The notes: generated by a model from the sequence alone, not told the origin. A stretch of DNA of 64,000 nt from Alistipes senegalensis (GCA_023664945.1 JAMPER010000001.1:1-64000), one strand, 5' to 3'. Counted from the stretch's first letter, positions 1 to 9,729 are shown. Numbers and translations are program-made.

Positions 1-150
1 TCTCTACAGTTATCCCCCTAAATTCTTCAAAATACCCAGGATAGGTCTTCCTAACTACTATAGAATCCCTAACCCGTAACAAAAAACCGTCTTAGTGACA
101 CTGTTCCATAACGCCATAACCGTCTCACCCAATACCCCGTCTTATTCCGA

Positions 151-179
151 TTGCATTAATCAGAAGAGGCCGTTAATAT
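151..179 (+). promoter_or_regulatory. Putative sigma-70 promoter of ychF
   Basis: TTGCAT at 151-156 and TAATAT at 174-179 are separated by 17 bases, close to the sigma-70 consensus. The inferred transcription start is near 186, giving a leader of about 30 bases to the ychF ATG at 216. The rest of the first 215 bases shows no gene. Confidence 0.55.
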
Positions 180-215
180 TCCCGGCATTAACTGAACCAC
201 TGCCTGGTAATTGAT

Positions 216-1307
216 ATGAGTCTCAAATGCGGTATTGTCGGCCTGCCTAACGTAGGCAAATCCACGCTGTTTAATGCATTGACCAAAGCCGCCATCCCGG
301 CAGAAAACTATCCTTTTTGCACAATCGAACCCAATGTCGGGATCGTAGAAGTGCCCGATCCCCGTCTAAAGCAGCTTGCCGCCATCGTCAACCCCCAACG
401 CATCCTTCCGGCTGTTGTTGAATTCGTCGATATTGCCGGACTGGTTGCCGGCGCATCCAAAGGAGAAGGACTTGGCAACCAGTTTTTGGCACACATTCGG
501 GAAACCGATGCTGTTGTACAAGTCGTCCGCTGCTTCAAAAACGACAATGTCGTCCATGTTGCCGGCAAAGTCGATCCGTTAAGCGACATTGAAGTCATCC
601 AGACAGAATTGGCGCTGGCAGACCTAGGAACAGTTGAGCGTGCTCTGCAAAGAGAAGAAAAAAAAGCAAAAACAGGTGATAAAGAAGCCCTTAAACTGGC
701 ACAGCTGCTGGGAAAAGTCGTCACACACCTGAATGCAGCCCTTCCCGTTCGCGCCATGAAACTCGAAGCAGAAGAACGCTTGCTGCTAAGGCCGCTTCAC
801 CTGATCACCGCAAAACCCACCATGTATGTCGCCAACGTCTCGGAAGATGGCTTCGAAAACAATCCGCTGTTAGACCAGCTGACCGAATATGCCAAAGCAC
901 AAGGCGCGCCCATCGTTGCCATCTGCGCAGCCATCGAATCGGAAATCGCCGAGCTAGATGACGCAGACCGCCAGGCATTTCTGACAGACATGGGCATGAG
1001 CGAACCCGGTCTGGACCGGCTGATTCGAGCCGCCTACAACCTGCTGGGACTGCAAACCTATTTTACTGCCGGCATAAAAGAAGTCCGCGCATGGACAATC
1101 CACAAAGGAGATACTGCCCCGGAAGCAGCCGGTGTTATCCACACCGATTTTCAGCGCGGATTCATTCGCGCACAAACCATTTCGTACGACGACTTCGTGG
1201 CGCATAAAGGAGAACAAGGCGCGAAAGAAGCAGGCCGGATGCGTGCGGAAGGCAAAGAATACATCGTTCAGGATGGCGACATTCTGAACTTCCTCTTTAA
1301 CGTCTAA
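216..1307 (+). CDS. ychF: Redox-regulated ATPase YchF (Obg-like)
   Basis: The 363-residue product matches the usual YchF length. The N-terminus carries the G1 P-loop GLPNVGKST (residues 8-16) and a Switch II-like DIAGL motif. A helical insertion follows, then a C-terminal TGS-type region (about 280-363) ending in [11 protein letters not shown], characteristic of the family. YchF is a cytosolic P-loop protein that prefers ATP over GTP, binds ribosomes and affects oxidative-stress responses. The ATG at 216 has only a weak SD, but homology begins at residue 1. It appears monocistronic, followed by a diguanylate cyclase gene after 176 bases. Confidence 0.97.
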   Translation: MSLKCGIVGLPNVGKSTLFNALTKAAIPAENYPFCTIEPNVGIVEVPDPRLKQLAAIVNPQRILPAVVEFVDIAGLVAGASKGEGLGNQFLAHIRETDAVVQVVRCFKNDNVVHVAGKVDPLSDIEVIQTELALADLGTVERALQREEKKAKTGDKEALKLAQLLGKVVTHLNAALPVRAMKLEAEERLLLRPLHLITAKPTMYVANVSEDGFENNPLLDQLTEYAKAQGAPIVAICAAIESEIAELDDADRQAFLTDMGMSEPGLDRLIRAAYNLLGLQTYFTAGIKEVRAWTIHKGDTAPEAAGVIHTDFQRGFIRAQTISYDDFVAHKGEQGAKEAGRMRAEGKEYIVQDGDILNFLFNV

Positions 1308-1483
1308 TCTGACACTCCCCTCTCAATTTTTCGCACAAACCAGACCATAAAAGGTTATTATATTCATAATTTGCAACAATTTGAGCCGAATTAGATTTTG
1401 CATTGGCAACTAAGCCATATTTGCATTTGGCAATCAGGCAATATCCGCTAGTGGCGGCGCGCCTGTCCATTACAAGGCAGATT

Positions 1484-2617
1484 ATGAACGCTCAAGACCC
1501 TATCTGTTCCCTTACGCACGCCATCTCCCGGGATTTGCAGGAAGAAAATACCCGGCTCCGCCACCAGATAAATGAACTGCTCCGCTTCGGGCACGAAAAT
1601 CAGCAAATTCTCAACCGCCACCATGAAATGAGTCTCAGGCTGATTGCATCAGATACCCTGAGCGTCCTGCTGCATCATATTTTTACCACCATGAAAAATA
1701 CTGCCCAGCTTGACGTCATCTCCATGGTTCTGCTTGACGTAAAAGAAGAATTAAACGAACTTGTTTCTTTCCTGGGCATCGATACCAGCCGGTATCCTCT
1801 TTTCCTGCTGGCACGGAATATGGCGGCTTTTCATCCCTCGCTGACCAGTCTGCGCAAACCCTCACTGGGGCCCTATTGCGCACACCACCATCGAAGCCTT
1901 TTTTCTGCGGCCCACAAATTACCCCAAAGCGTCGCCGTCATTCCCTTTATCCGGCATCACCGCCTGAAAGGCCTGATTGGCCTCGGCAGCATGGATCCCA
2001 ACCGATTCCTTCCTGATATGGCAACCGACTTCCTGGAATTGCAGGGCTCTATCATGACCATTTGCCTTGAAAATGTTATTACCCAGGAAAAACTTAAACA
2101 AATCAGCCTTACCGATCCCTTAACCGGTCTGGGAAACCGGCGGCATCTGGAAGAACAGCTGTTAAAAGCGCTCTCCATGGCACGAAGACAAAAACACCCC
2201 CTCTCCTGCCTTTTTATTGATATCGACAAATTCAAACAAATCAATGACCGGCTTGGACACCCGGCAGGAGACGAAGTTCTAAAAGAGCTGGCTTTGCGCA
2301 TCAGAAAAGCATCGCGTTGCTATGATATTCCTGCCCGTCTGGGCGGCGAGGAATTCGTCCTCATCTTGCCTGACACAGCTGTATACGATGCCCAAACCAT
2401 GGCGGAACGCATTCGCCTGTCCGCTGCCAACAACGCTTTTCCCCTGCCTGAAAACGCCTTTTGCGATGTTACCGTTTCCATTGGCGGCTACACCATTGCC
2501 AATATCGCCCCGGGGCAAGACTTGACCGATCTGGCACATCACATCCTGTCGCAGGCAGATCTTGCCTTGTATGAGGCAAAAGAAACCGGCCGAAACAAGG
2601 TCATCTGGGCCAATTAG
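1484..2617 (+). CDS. Diguanylate cyclase with N-terminal DUF484/GAF-like domain
   Basis: The frame is open from a TTG at 1403. I choose the ATG at 1484 because AAGGCAG stands just upstream, giving 377 residues. The first 200 residues resemble DUF484/GAF-like sensory domains, with a coiled-coil-prone start (heptads around EENTRLRHQINELL). The last 170 residues are a GGDEF domain with an intact GGEEF active site (287-291). An RxxD product-inhibition motif (RCYD, 278-281) lies five residues before it, so the enzyme should make cyclic di-GMP from two GTP and be feedback-inhibited. No transmembrane segment is seen, so it is probably cytosolic. The signal it senses is unknown. Confidence 0.9.
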   Translation: MNAQDPICSLTHAISRDLQEENTRLRHQINELLRFGHENQQILNRHHEMSLRLIASDTLSVLLHHIFTTMKNTAQLDVISMVLLDVKEELNELVSFLGIDTSRYPLFLLARNMAAFHPSLTSLRKPSLGPYCAHHHRSLFSAAHKLPQSVAVIPFIRHHRLKGLIGLGSMDPNRFLPDMATDFLELQGSIMTICLENVITQEKLKQISLTDPLTGLGNRRHLEEQLLKALSMARRQKHPLSCLFIDIDKFKQINDRLGHPAGDEVLKELALRIRKASRCYDIPARLGGEEFVLILPDTAVYDAQTMAERIRLSAANNAFPLPENAFCDVTVSIGGYTIANIAPGQDLTDLAHHILSQADLALYEAKETGRNKVIWAN

Positions 2618-2644
2618 CGATACCGGGATATTGCTGCCGGATAA

Positions 2645-2863
2645 TTACCCGCCCCGTTCTTTCTGCCTGAAAGAATGCGTTTTTATAATGCAATTAACCG
2701 GGCACACCATTACACATTGCGGCTCACTGTAAAAACCAACGCACTCCGTGCAGCGGGAAGCGTGGATCTCATACCGGCTCTGTCCCATCACAATAGCTTC
2801 ATTTGGGCATTCCGGCACACAAACATCACAATTAATGCAATCCTGGGTAATAAAAAACGCCAT
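2645..2863 (-). CDS. YfhL/Alvin-type 2[4Fe-4S] ferredoxin
   Basis: This 72-residue protein has two 4Fe-4S cysteine sets: C9, C12, C15, C19, and C38, C41, C50, C54, with C58 in addition. The eight-residue spacing between C41 and C50 is typical of Allochromatium-type ferredoxins, which are low-potential electron carriers. It starts at an ATG preceded by GAGGAAA. It is the last gene of a leftward run after coaD (39-base gap), an arrangement common in betaproteobacteria. The redox partner cannot be read from the context. Confidence 0.93.
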   Translation of the reverse strand: MAFFITQDCINCDVCVPECPNEAIVMGQSRYEIHASRCTECVGFYSEPQCVMVCPVNCIIKTHSFRQKERGG

Positions 2864-2902
2864 CCCCGCGTTTCCTCAACAGCACTGCGCAAAAAACGCC
2901 GA

Positions 2903-3391
2903 TTACTCTGTCATCGGGCGAATTTTATTCCTCAACCAGACTTCCACAGACGGGAAAACAAATTTGGACACATCGCCGCCTAAAACAGCAATTTCACGAA
3001 CAATCGTCCCGGAAATAAACTGGTACTGATCAGAAGGCGTCATAAAAAGCGTTTCCACTTCAGGCATCAAATAACGATTCATCCCGGCCATCTGAAACTC
3101 ATACTCAAAATCGGAAACCGCCCTCAACCCCCGGATAATGACGCGCGCATCATACTGCCTCACCAGATCCTTCAACAACCCGGTAAAAGCAACCACTTCC
3201 ACATTCTGGTAATGGCTCAGCACTTCATTGGCAATTTCCAGCCTTTCTTCCATCGTAAAAAAAGGTTTCTTGATCCGGCTGTCCGCCACAGCAACAATCA
3301 ATTTGCGAAACAGTGCGGAAGAACGCCGGACAAGATCTTCATGACCACGAGTCAGTGGATCAAAAGTACCCGGATAAACTGCAATGGTCAT
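2903..3391 (-). CDS. coaD: Phosphopantetheine adenylyltransferase
   Basis: The 162-residue protein has the nucleotidyltransferase signature [14 protein letters not shown] (residues 7-20, with the TxGH-type motif) and the C-terminal ISGTIVRE motif, a variant of ISSTxVR. CoaD transfers AMP to 4'-phosphopantetheine, the penultimate step of coenzyme A synthesis, and works as a cytosolic hexamer. It sits between rsmD and the ferredoxin gene in one leftward run. rsmD-coaD-fdx is a recurrent proteobacterial order and supports the call. Confidence 0.97.
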   Translation of the reverse strand: MTIAVYPGTFDPLTRGHEDLVRRSSALFRKLIVAVADSRIKKPFFTMEERLEIANEVLSHYQNVEVVAFTGLLKDLVRQYDARVIIRGLRAVSDFEYEFQMAGMNRYLMPEVETLFMTPSDQYQFISGTIVREIAVLGGDVSKFVFPSVEVWLRNKIRPMTE

Positions 3392-3427
3392 TTCTTTTTC
3401 CCTTAATAGAAAAACAGCAGGTGCCTA

Positions 3428-4075
3428 TTATGCCTGAAGATTGCCGGAATGCCGAAACTGCAAAAGGTGGTAACAGACCTGCCCAGCCTGTCCCTGGCGG
3501 ATAATATGCCAGTCCCCCCAGCCATTGGCCTGGTTTTCCAAAATGCCTTCCTCAAGCGGAGAAGGAGACTCAACATAAACTACCCCGCCATCCTTCAATA
3601 AAGACAGGCAACAAGGCAAAATCCTCTGCAACACCCCGGAAAAAAAAGGCGGATCAAGGAAAATAACGTCAAATTCCTTCTTTTCCGAAACCAGCCGTGC
3701 CGCAACCTGCAACGCATCACCATAAACCAGCGTCACCAGCGCACCGGCCTGAAACCGGTCACAAGTCTCCTTTAGGCGGGCAAAAACCGTTTTATGCGTC
3801 TCCACCATCATGACCTGGCTTGCCCCCCGGCTGGCCGCCTCAAAACCAAACGCACCGGTTCCGGCAAACAAATCCAGACAAACCACAGAAGGCCACCTGC
3901 TGCCCAAAACCGCTGTCAACCAGTTAAATACCGTCTCGCGGACACGATTAGGGGTAGGGCGCAAACCCGGCACATCAGCGCAAACCGGCAAAAGAGAACG
4001 CTTCCACTGCCCGCCAATAATACGAACCAGGCCGGAGGGGATCTCTTTATTCTTGGCAGAAGAACGGCGGCGCAT
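3428..4075 (-). CDS. rsmD: 16S rRNA (guanine966-N2)-methyltransferase
   Basis: The product has a SAM-binding motif DLFAGTGAFGFEAASRGA and the catalytic FLDPPF motif of N2-guanine methyltransferases. RsmD modifies G966 in assembled 30S subunits. The open frame extends to a TTG at 4084. The ATG at 4075 gives 215 residues and leaves the conserved region intact, and neither start has a good SD. It lies 28 bases after the upstream peptidase-like gene and 36 before coaD, so it is probably co-transcribed. Confidence 0.95.
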   Translation of the reverse strand: MRRRSSAKNKEIPSGLVRIIGGQWKRSLLPVCADVPGLRPTPNRVRETVFNWLTAVLGSRWPSVVCLDLFAGTGAFGFEAASRGASQVMMVETHKTVFARLKETCDRFQAGALVTLVYGDALQVAARLVSEKKEFDVIFLDPPFFSGVLQRILPCCLSLLKDGGVVYVESPSPLEEGILENQANGWGDWHIIRQGQAGQVCYHLLQFRHSGNLQA

Positions 4076-4103
4076 GGTATTCAATCAGGGCAACAAATAC
4101 CCA

Positions 4104-5462
4104 TTATTCAGAACCGCCGACAATCACTGTAGTCAGGCTGTTTGCCGACAGTTTTTTCTGAAATGCAGCGCACACAGCCTCAGCCGTAACCGCCTCAACC
4201 TGTGCGGTCCATGTGTCCAGGTAATCCAGCGGCAGCCCATAATACCCGATCAACGAAAGCAGCGCCAGAATCTTCTTGTTGTCATCCATGCGCAACGGAA
4301 ATCCCTTCACCAGATTATCCTTTGCAGCCGCCAGCTCTTCTGCTGTCGGCCCCTGCTGCATAAAATGCCGGAAAGTTTCCATTACCACCCCTACCGCCTG
4401 TCGTGTCTGATCTTTTTTCGTTTGCAACCCCATCAGAAACGGCCCCTTTTGTAGGCGGGGATCAAGCTGGCTGGATACACTGTAAGAAAGTCCCCGTTGT
4501 TCCCTGACCTCCTGCATCAGCCGGGAAACAAAACCGCCGCTTCCCAAAACATGATTTCCCAGCATCAGGGCAAAAAAATCCGGATCGCCGCGCCGGATAG
4601 CCGGCATACCAATCAAAATATGCGACTGCGTTGCCGGATGCGCAATAAAAACCTCCCTTGCCTCAGCAGGCGGCACCTCCGGCAAAGCCGGCAACACCTC
4701 CCCTTTTTTCCGGCGATTCAGGCGCATACTGAGTTCTTCCGCTATCGCCTCGGCACGCGAACGGGAAACATCCCCCACCATCGCAATAACAGCCGATTCC
4801 GCCACATAATGCTGCCGGAAAAAAGCAACCACATCCTTTTTCGTAATCGCCTGCAATGAATCCGGCGTCGGATTAAAAGCATAGGGATGCCTGCCATACA
4901 GGGCACTCATAAAAGCGCGGGAAGCAATGGCATTCGGCTGCGTGAGCATTTCACGCACAGCGGCAACCGCCCGCGTCCGGTCACGCTGCAACAAAACGGC
5001 AGGAAAAGCCGGTTGAGCCAGCATCCGTGCCAGCAGGCGAACAGCCCTGTCCAATTCCCTTTGCGAAGAAAGCGTACGCAGCGTCATATTGGCCCGATCC
5101 GGCCCGACACTGCCGGCTTGTTGCGCCCCCGTATCCGCCAGCGCATCGGAAACCTGTGCCTCCGTCATCGCCGGTTCATGTAAAGGATAACGCGCCGCGG
5201 CAATCCCCCCAGCCAGCATCAGATTGGTCAACGAAGCCAGCCCGGCCTTCCCTTCCGGATCACGCCGGGAACCGGCATCAAAATCCACACTGATATCCAG
5301 AATCGGAACAACATGATTTTCAACAAAAAACACTTTCACGCCATTCTTCGTCACCCACGATTCGACAGGTGCCGCCTGAAGCGGCACCTGCACAAGCAGC
5401 AGCAAAATAACCCCCAGCGAACCAGCCAGGCGCGAGAAAAAACCACATCCCAAAGCAAACAT
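4104..5462 (-). CDS. M16 family peptidase-like protein, non-catalytic partner
   Basis: The 452-residue protein starts with a hydrophobic signal peptide (about residues 1-30, ending near VPLQAAP), so export to the periplasm is expected. It follows the M16 fold, but the position of the zinc-binding HxxEH reads GLASLTNLM and the motif is absent. The C-terminal half keeps the arginine/tyrosine region (SRLMQEVREQRGLSYSVSS) typical of subunits that pair with the catalytic M16 chain. It lies 12 bases after the catalytic homologue, so the two probably form an alpha-beta heterodimer as in mitochondrial processing peptidase. The substrate is unknown. An AGGAG stands before the ATG. Confidence 0.92.
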   Translation of the reverse strand: MFALGCGFFSRLAGSLGVILLLLVQVPLQAAPVESWVTKNGVKVFFVENHVVPILDISVDFDAGSRRDPEGKAGLASLTNLMLAGGIAAARYPLHEPAMTEAQVSDALADTGAQQAGSVGPDRANMTLRTLSSQRELDRAVRLLARMLAQPAFPAVLLQRDRTRAVAAVREMLTQPNAIASRAFMSALYGRHPYAFNPTPDSLQAITKKDVVAFFRQHYVAESAVIAMVGDVSRSRAEAIAEELSMRLNRRKKGEVLPALPEVPPAEAREVFIAHPATQSHILIGMPAIRRGDPDFFALMLGNHVLGSGGFVSRLMQEVREQRGLSYSVSSQLDPRLQKGPFLMGLQTKKDQTRQAVGVVMETFRHFMQQGPTAEELAAAKDNLVKGFPLRMDDNKKILALLSLIGYYGLPLDYLDTWTAQVEAVTAEAVCAAFQKKLSANSLTTVIVGGSE

Positions 5463-5474
5463 ATCCTGCTCCTG

Positions 5475-6833
5475 TTATTGCATCCGTGTTACCTGCATCT
5501 GTCCATCAGGCGGCAGGGGAACCAGCGTGCCAACCGTCAGCCCATCCTCCCCGAAATACCTTGCAGCCACAGACTGAACCTGGGCGGCAGAAACGCCCTT
5601 GAGTTTATCAATCAGGCGATCCCTGTTTTGATACCCGATTCCCGTCATTTCCAGCATCCCTATCTCAAGCGCCTGGCCAAAAAGAGAATCACGCTTGTAA
5701 ATCTGCGAAGCAACCAGCTGCGTTTTCACCCGTTCAAGCTCGGCAGGCGAAATACCTTCCCGGGCAACCCTGGCTATTTCAGCCAGCAAGCGCTTTTCAA
5801 GCTCCAAGGTCGAAACCTTGCCAAGCGGCACAGCCTCAAGCATAAAAAGCGCCGGGCCTCTTGACGGAACAGCATACTCAACCGCAACACTGGCCGCCAC
5901 CTTATCCTGGCGAACCAGCCTGGCAGGAAGACGCGCATTATCATAACCATCCAAAATGGCAGCAAGCACATCCAGCGCATACACATCCTCATCGCTTTCA
6001 ATATCCCTTAACGCCGGCGCCTTGAACGCCAGCACAACCATCGGATTTTCTGCCGGCGCTTTCACCGTTACCCGCCGCATTCCCTTCTGCACCGGTTCAA
6101 TCTGCGGCCTGGAAGGCACAATATCGCGTGCAGGAATCCGTCCAAAATATTTTTTCGCCAGATCAAAAACCTCCTGCGCCTTCACATCGCCCACAACCAC
6201 CATCGTCGCATTGTTGGGCACATACCACCGCTCATACCAGCTTCTGGCATCAGAAACCGTCATACTTTCCAGATCATTCATCCAGCCGACAATCGGCCAA
6301 TGGTAAGGATGGGCGGAAAAAGCCGCTGCATAAACCGCCTCTTCCAAAAGAGCGACAGGCTGATCCTCCGTACGAAGCCGCCTTTCTTCCATCACCACCT
6401 GTATTTCCTTGCCAAACGCCTCCGGCGTCAGCAACAGATTTTGCATCCTGTCCGCTTCCAGCGCCATCATGCGTTCAAGCTGACTGCTCTGGATATGCTG
6501 AAAATAAGCCGTACAATCCCGGCTGGTAAACGCATTCTCCCTTCCGCCCAGCGAAGCGACAACCCGGCTGAATTCCCCCTGCCCGTAAACCTGCGTTCCC
6601 TTGAACATCATATGCTCAAGCACATGCGCCACCCCCGTTGTGCCACTCGTTTCATCCATGGAGCCGGCCTTGTACCAAAGCATATTCACCACAACAGGAG
6701 AACGGCTGTCTTCAAGCACAATCACCTTCATACCGTTCTCAAGAACCTCGTCCTGCACCTTCTGCGCCTGAACAACACAGGGCAACCCCAGAAGAAAAAA
6801 TAAAACGCCTGTCAGAATATTTTGAAATTTCAT
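5475..6833 (-). CDS. M16 family zinc metallopeptidase, catalytic subunit
   Basis: The 452-residue protein has a signal peptide (residues 1 to about 23) and an intact inverted zinc site HVLEH at 70-74. The third zinc ligand is E150, exactly 76 residues later as in pitrilysin-like enzymes. It is predicted to be an exported insulinase-type peptidase degrading peptides in the periplasm. It is the first gene of the leftward run that continues with its inactive partner, rsmD, coaD and the ferredoxin gene. It is divergent from ftsY, with 88 bases between the start codons; promoters for both must lie there or overlap the coding ends. Confidence 0.94.
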   Translation of the reverse strand: MKFQNILTGVLFFLLGLPCVVQAQKVQDEVLENGMKVIVLEDSRSPVVVNMLWYKAGSMDETSGTTGVAHVLEHMMFKGTQVYGQGEFSRVVASLGGRENAFTSRDCTAYFQHIQSSQLERMMALEADRMQNLLLTPEAFGKEIQVVMEERRLRTEDQPVALLEEAVYAAAFSAHPYHWPIVGWMNDLESMTVSDARSWYERWYVPNNATMVVVGDVKAQEVFDLAKKYFGRIPARDIVPSRPQIEPVQKGMRRVTVKAPAENPMVVLAFKAPALRDIESDEDVYALDVLAAILDGYDNARLPARLVRQDKVAASVAVEYAVPSRGPALFMLEAVPLGKVSTLELEKRLLAEIARVAREGISPAELERVKTQLVASQIYKRDSLFGQALEIGMLEMTGIGYQNRDRLIDKLKGVSAAQVQSVAARYFGEDGLTVGTLVPLPPDGQMQVTRMQ

Positions 6834-6921
6834 ATACCCGGCTCTGCTAAAATGATAATTATTGTCCGTCAGCCAAAATTCTCATGTTGCCCTGACACCG
6901 TTACAGTTTATCCCGGTATCC

Positions 6922-7947
6922 ATGTTCAGCTTCTTTCGAAAAAAAACCGAAACACCCGCCGGCAAAGAAGGCGAAACCGGCATTGACATACCTGAAACAT
7001 CTGCGCCAGATACTGCCACAAGCGGCACAGCAAGCCAAGAACCTCCCGCAAAAAACCGTTCATGGTTTGAACGGCTCAAAGACGGGCTGGCAAAAACCTC
7101 GGCAAACCTCAACATTTTCGGTACCGCCATGCTGGATGAAGACCTGTATGACGAACTGGAAATGGCGCTGTTGACATCAGATGCGGGAATAGAAGCAACA
7201 GAACAACTCCTTTACGACCTGCGGGAAAAAGCCGGCCGGGAACACCTGACAAAACCGGAAGAAATCCGGCAAGCCCTGCAATCGCTGCTGGCAGACATGC
7301 TGAAACCGCTTGAAAAACAAATGGAGATCGGCAGGCGCCACCCGCTCGTCATGATGATTGCCGGTGTCAACGGCGCAGGGAAAACCACCACCATCGGCAA
7401 ACTGGCCTGCCACCTCCAGGCACATGGGCAAACCGTGCTCCTGGCAGCAGGGGATACCTTCCGCGCAGCCGCCCGCGAGCAACTTGCCGTCTGGGGAGAC
7501 CGCAACCGCATTACCGTCATCTCCCAGGAATCCGGTGATCCGGCAGCCGTCGCCTTTGATGCCGTCCAGTCAGCCAAAGCCAAAAACATTGATGTTGTCA
7601 TGGTCGATACCGCCGGACGCCTTCCGACACAACTGCACCTGATGGAAGAACTGAAAAAAATACAGCGCGTTATTGGCAAAGGAGAACCAGCCGCACCGCA
7701 CGAAGTCCTGCTCGTCATTGACGGCAACACCGGACAGAACGCCCTGGCGCAGGTCAAAGCCTTTGACGATGCCCTTGGGCTGACCGGGCTGATCGTCACC
7801 AAACTGGACGGCACAGCAAAAGGCGGCATTTTGGCGGCCATCGCCAAAATTCGTCCCATCCCCGTTTATTTCATCGGCATAGGCGAAAAAATTGAAGACC
7901 TTCAGCCATTTTCCGCCGGGGAATTTGCACAAGCCCTGCTGGGTTGA
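6922..7947 (+). CDS. ftsY: Signal recognition particle receptor FtsY
   Basis: The frame is open from a TTG at 6862, but the conserved start MFSFFRKK begins at ATG 6922, giving 341 residues. An acidic, low-complexity A region (about 10-55) is followed by the N domain and the G domain. The G domain has GVNGAGKT (148-155), DTFRAAAREQL, DTAGR and TKLDGTAKGG. FtsY is the membrane-associated GTPase that docks SRP-ribosome complexes at the SecYEG translocon. Six bases separate it from ftsE, so ftsY-ftsE-ftsX form one operon as in many proteobacteria. Confidence 0.97.
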   Translation: MFSFFRKKTETPAGKEGETGIDIPETSAPDTATSGTASQEPPAKNRSWFERLKDGLAKTSANLNIFGTAMLDEDLYDELEMALLTSDAGIEATEQLLYDLREKAGREHLTKPEEIRQALQSLLADMLKPLEKQMEIGRRHPLVMMIAGVNGAGKTTTIGKLACHLQAHGQTVLLAAGDTFRAAAREQLAVWGDRNRITVISQESGDPAAVAFDAVQSAKAKNIDVVMVDTAGRLPTQLHLMEELKKIQRVIGKGEPAAPHEVLLVIDGNTGQNALAQVKAFDDALGLTGLIVTKLDGTAKGGILAAIAKIRPIPVYFIGIGEKIEDLQPFSAGEFAQALLG

Positions 7948-7953
7948 GCCGCC

Positions 7954-8652
7954 ATGTCAGCCATGATTGAATTTTTCGATGTTTCCCGCTTCTATCCGGG
8001 CGACATCACCGCCGTCAGAAACATCACCTTCTCCATCCAGCCTGGAGAAATGGTCTTTCTGACCGGCCCCTCCGGCGCAGGCAAATCCACCCTGCTTAAA
8101 ATGATCGCCGCCATCGAAAAACCGGATGAAGGCAGCCTGATCGTCAACGGGCAGGATATCGGCAGCCTGAAACCGGCCGGCATCGCTTCCCTGCGCCAGA
8201 ACCTGGGCCTGGTTCTCCAGCAGCAGGGACTCTTGCCTGACAGAACCCTGCTGGATAACGTCATGCTGCCACTGATCGTTACCGGCGCCTCCCGCTCGGA
8301 AGCAGAAGCGCGCGCCAGCGCGGCGCTGGACAAAGTCGATCTGCTCGACCGTGCCCACTTCCTTCCCCAAACCCTTTCCGGCGGGGAACAACAGCGCGTT
8401 GCCGTAGCGCGCGCCATTGTCAACAAACCCAAAATTATCCTGGCAGATGAACCCACCACCAACCTGGACAGAATCAGCGCTGCCAAAGTCATTGACGCCC
8501 TCCGTTTCTTCCAGTCTGCCGGAGTAACCTGCATCATCGCCACCCACGATGGCCAGCTTCTTGAACGGGCCAGCCGGGTAATTCGCCTGGAAAAAGGACG
8601 GCTGTCACCGCTCGGGCCATCTTCCACACCGCTTCGCACAAGTACACCATGA
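7954..8652 (+). CDS. ftsE: Cell-division ABC ATPase FtsE
   Basis: The 232-residue ABC ATPase has Walker A GPSGAGKST (38-46), signature LSGGEQQRVAVARA and Walker B IILADEPTTNLD. FtsE pairs with FtsX at the division septum and controls periplasmic amidase activation rather than transporting a solute. The ATG at 7954 lies six bases after ftsY. Its stop overlaps the ftsX start (ATGA), which indicates translational coupling. The C-terminal tail of about 15 residues is Ser/Pro-rich and probably unconserved. Confidence 0.97.
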   Translation: MSAMIEFFDVSRFYPGDITAVRNITFSIQPGEMVFLTGPSGAGKSTLLKMIAAIEKPDEGSLIVNGQDIGSLKPAGIASLRQNLGLVLQQQGLLPDRTLLDNVMLPLIVTGASRSEAEARASAALDKVDLLDRAHFLPQTLSGGEQQRVAVARAIVNKPKIILADEPTTNLDRISAAKVIDALRFFQSAGVTCIIATHDGQLLERASRVIRLEKGRLSPLGPSSTPLRTSTP

Positions 8653-9578
8653 GCAACTGGCTTCGACAACATTTTTTTGCCATTGGCGACGCCTTTTCAC
8701 AACTGCGGCGCGCCCCCGGCAATTATTTTTTCAACATCCTTGTCCTTTCCCTCACACTGGCCCTGCCTTTCGCCGGCGTTACCCTGCTGGAAAACCTTAA
8801 GACACTCACCAACCGGATGGCAGTAGAACCGGAAATCAGCCTGTTCCTGAACAAATCCGCCTCCCGGGAAGAAGCCACCGGACTGGAAAAACGCATCAGC
8901 CTCATTCTTTATTCCGATGAACACAGCCACGACATCGTCTTCATTCCCAAAGAAAAAGCCTTAAGCGCCCTGCAAAAAAAAGAAGGCATAACCGATATCG
9001 TCAAAACACTCGGGAAAAACCCGCTTCCTGACAGCTATCTTATCCGCATCGCGGGCAACAATGGCGATCCGCGCTTCGCCAGGCATATTGAAAATATCGC
9101 AAAACAACTCGAAAAACTCCCTCATGTCCAGAAAGTACAAATAGATTCAGACTGGATCAGGCGGCTGGCCGCCCTCGTCAGAGTCGTGCGGCTATGCATC
9201 TTCTTTCTTGGGGCCACACTGGGCATCGTCGTCATTGCCGTCATCTTCAATACCATCCGCCTCCAGGTACTGACCCGAACAGAAGAAATCACGCTAATCC
9301 GTACCGTCGGCGCAACCCGCGCCTACATACGGCGCCCCTTCTACTACACCGGCATCCTGCTTGGCCTTTTTTCCGGCATCGTAGCGCTTGGCATTGTCAT
9401 CCTCTCCCTTCACCCCCTAAACAACGTCATTGCCGACCTGGCCCGCCTTTACGCCTCCAGCCTCCAACTCTCGCCTCCCGAACCGCTTGTCGCCCTTTAC
9501 CTCTTATTATCCAGCGCAGCACTGGGCTGGATCGGCGCACTGTTCTCCGTCAACCGCCATCTGGATCGCATAAACTGA
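8649..9578 (+). CDS. ftsX: Cell-division permease-like protein FtsX
   Basis: The 309-residue protein has the FtsX layout: an N-terminal transmembrane helix (about 27-47), a periplasmic loop of roughly 120 residues, then three helices near residues 178-205, 230-255 and 275-300. The TRTEEITLIRTVGATRAYIRRPF region between helices is conserved in the family. FtsX is the membrane partner of FtsE and transmits ATPase state to periplasmic cell-wall hydrolase activators. Its start overlaps ftsE by four bases. rpoH follows after 200 bases with its own promoter. Confidence 0.95.
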   Translation: MSNWLRQHFFAIGDAFSQLRRAPGNYFFNILVLSLTLALPFAGVTLLENLKTLTNRMAVEPEISLFLNKSASREEATGLEKRISLILYSDEHSHDIVFIPKEKALSALQKKEGITDIVKTLGKNPLPDSYLIRIAGNNGDPRFARHIENIAKQLEKLPHVQKVQIDSDWIRRLAALVRVVRLCIFFLGATLGIVVIAVIFNTIRLQVLTRTEEITLIRTVGATRAYIRRPFYYTGILLGLFSGIVALGIVILSLHPLNNVIADLARLYASSLQLSPPEPLVALYLLLSSAALGWIGALFSVNRHLDRIN

Positions 9579-9699
9579 TCCCATCCATTGGCAACCGTCG
9601 CCTGCCTTTTTCCATCCCACTTGCTTGCGCCGCCGCAACACTCGCCGCCACAAACAGAATTAAGCTGTCAGCCTGCCTGGTTACGCCGGGGAAGCCTTG

Positions 9700-9726
9700 T
9701 TAGCACTCCTTGTCAAAGAGTGCTAA
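9700..9726. promoter_or_regulatory. CIRCE operator (HrcA binding site) upstream of rpoH
   Basis: TTAGCACTC (9700-9708), a nine-base spacer and GAGTGCTAA (9718-9726) form an exact match to the CIRCE consensus, with perfect nine-base arms. HrcA, encoded at 20873-21922, is the known CIRCE repressor. The operator begins 79 bases upstream of the rpoH start codon and covers the putative promoter, so repression by occlusion is expected. Confidence 0.95.
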
Positions 9727-9729
9727 AAT
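9700..9729 (+). promoter_or_regulatory. Putative rpoH promoter, overlapped by CIRCE
   Basis: TAAAAT at 9724-9729 is preceded by TGC, giving an extended -10 element. TTAGCA at 9700-9705 (four of six matches to -35) lies 18 bases upstream. Both hexamers share bases with the CIRCE arms. The transcription start would be near 9736, leaving a leader of about 43 bases that contains the strong AAGGAGG SD at 9768-9774. This is inference from motif matching only. Confidence 0.5.
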
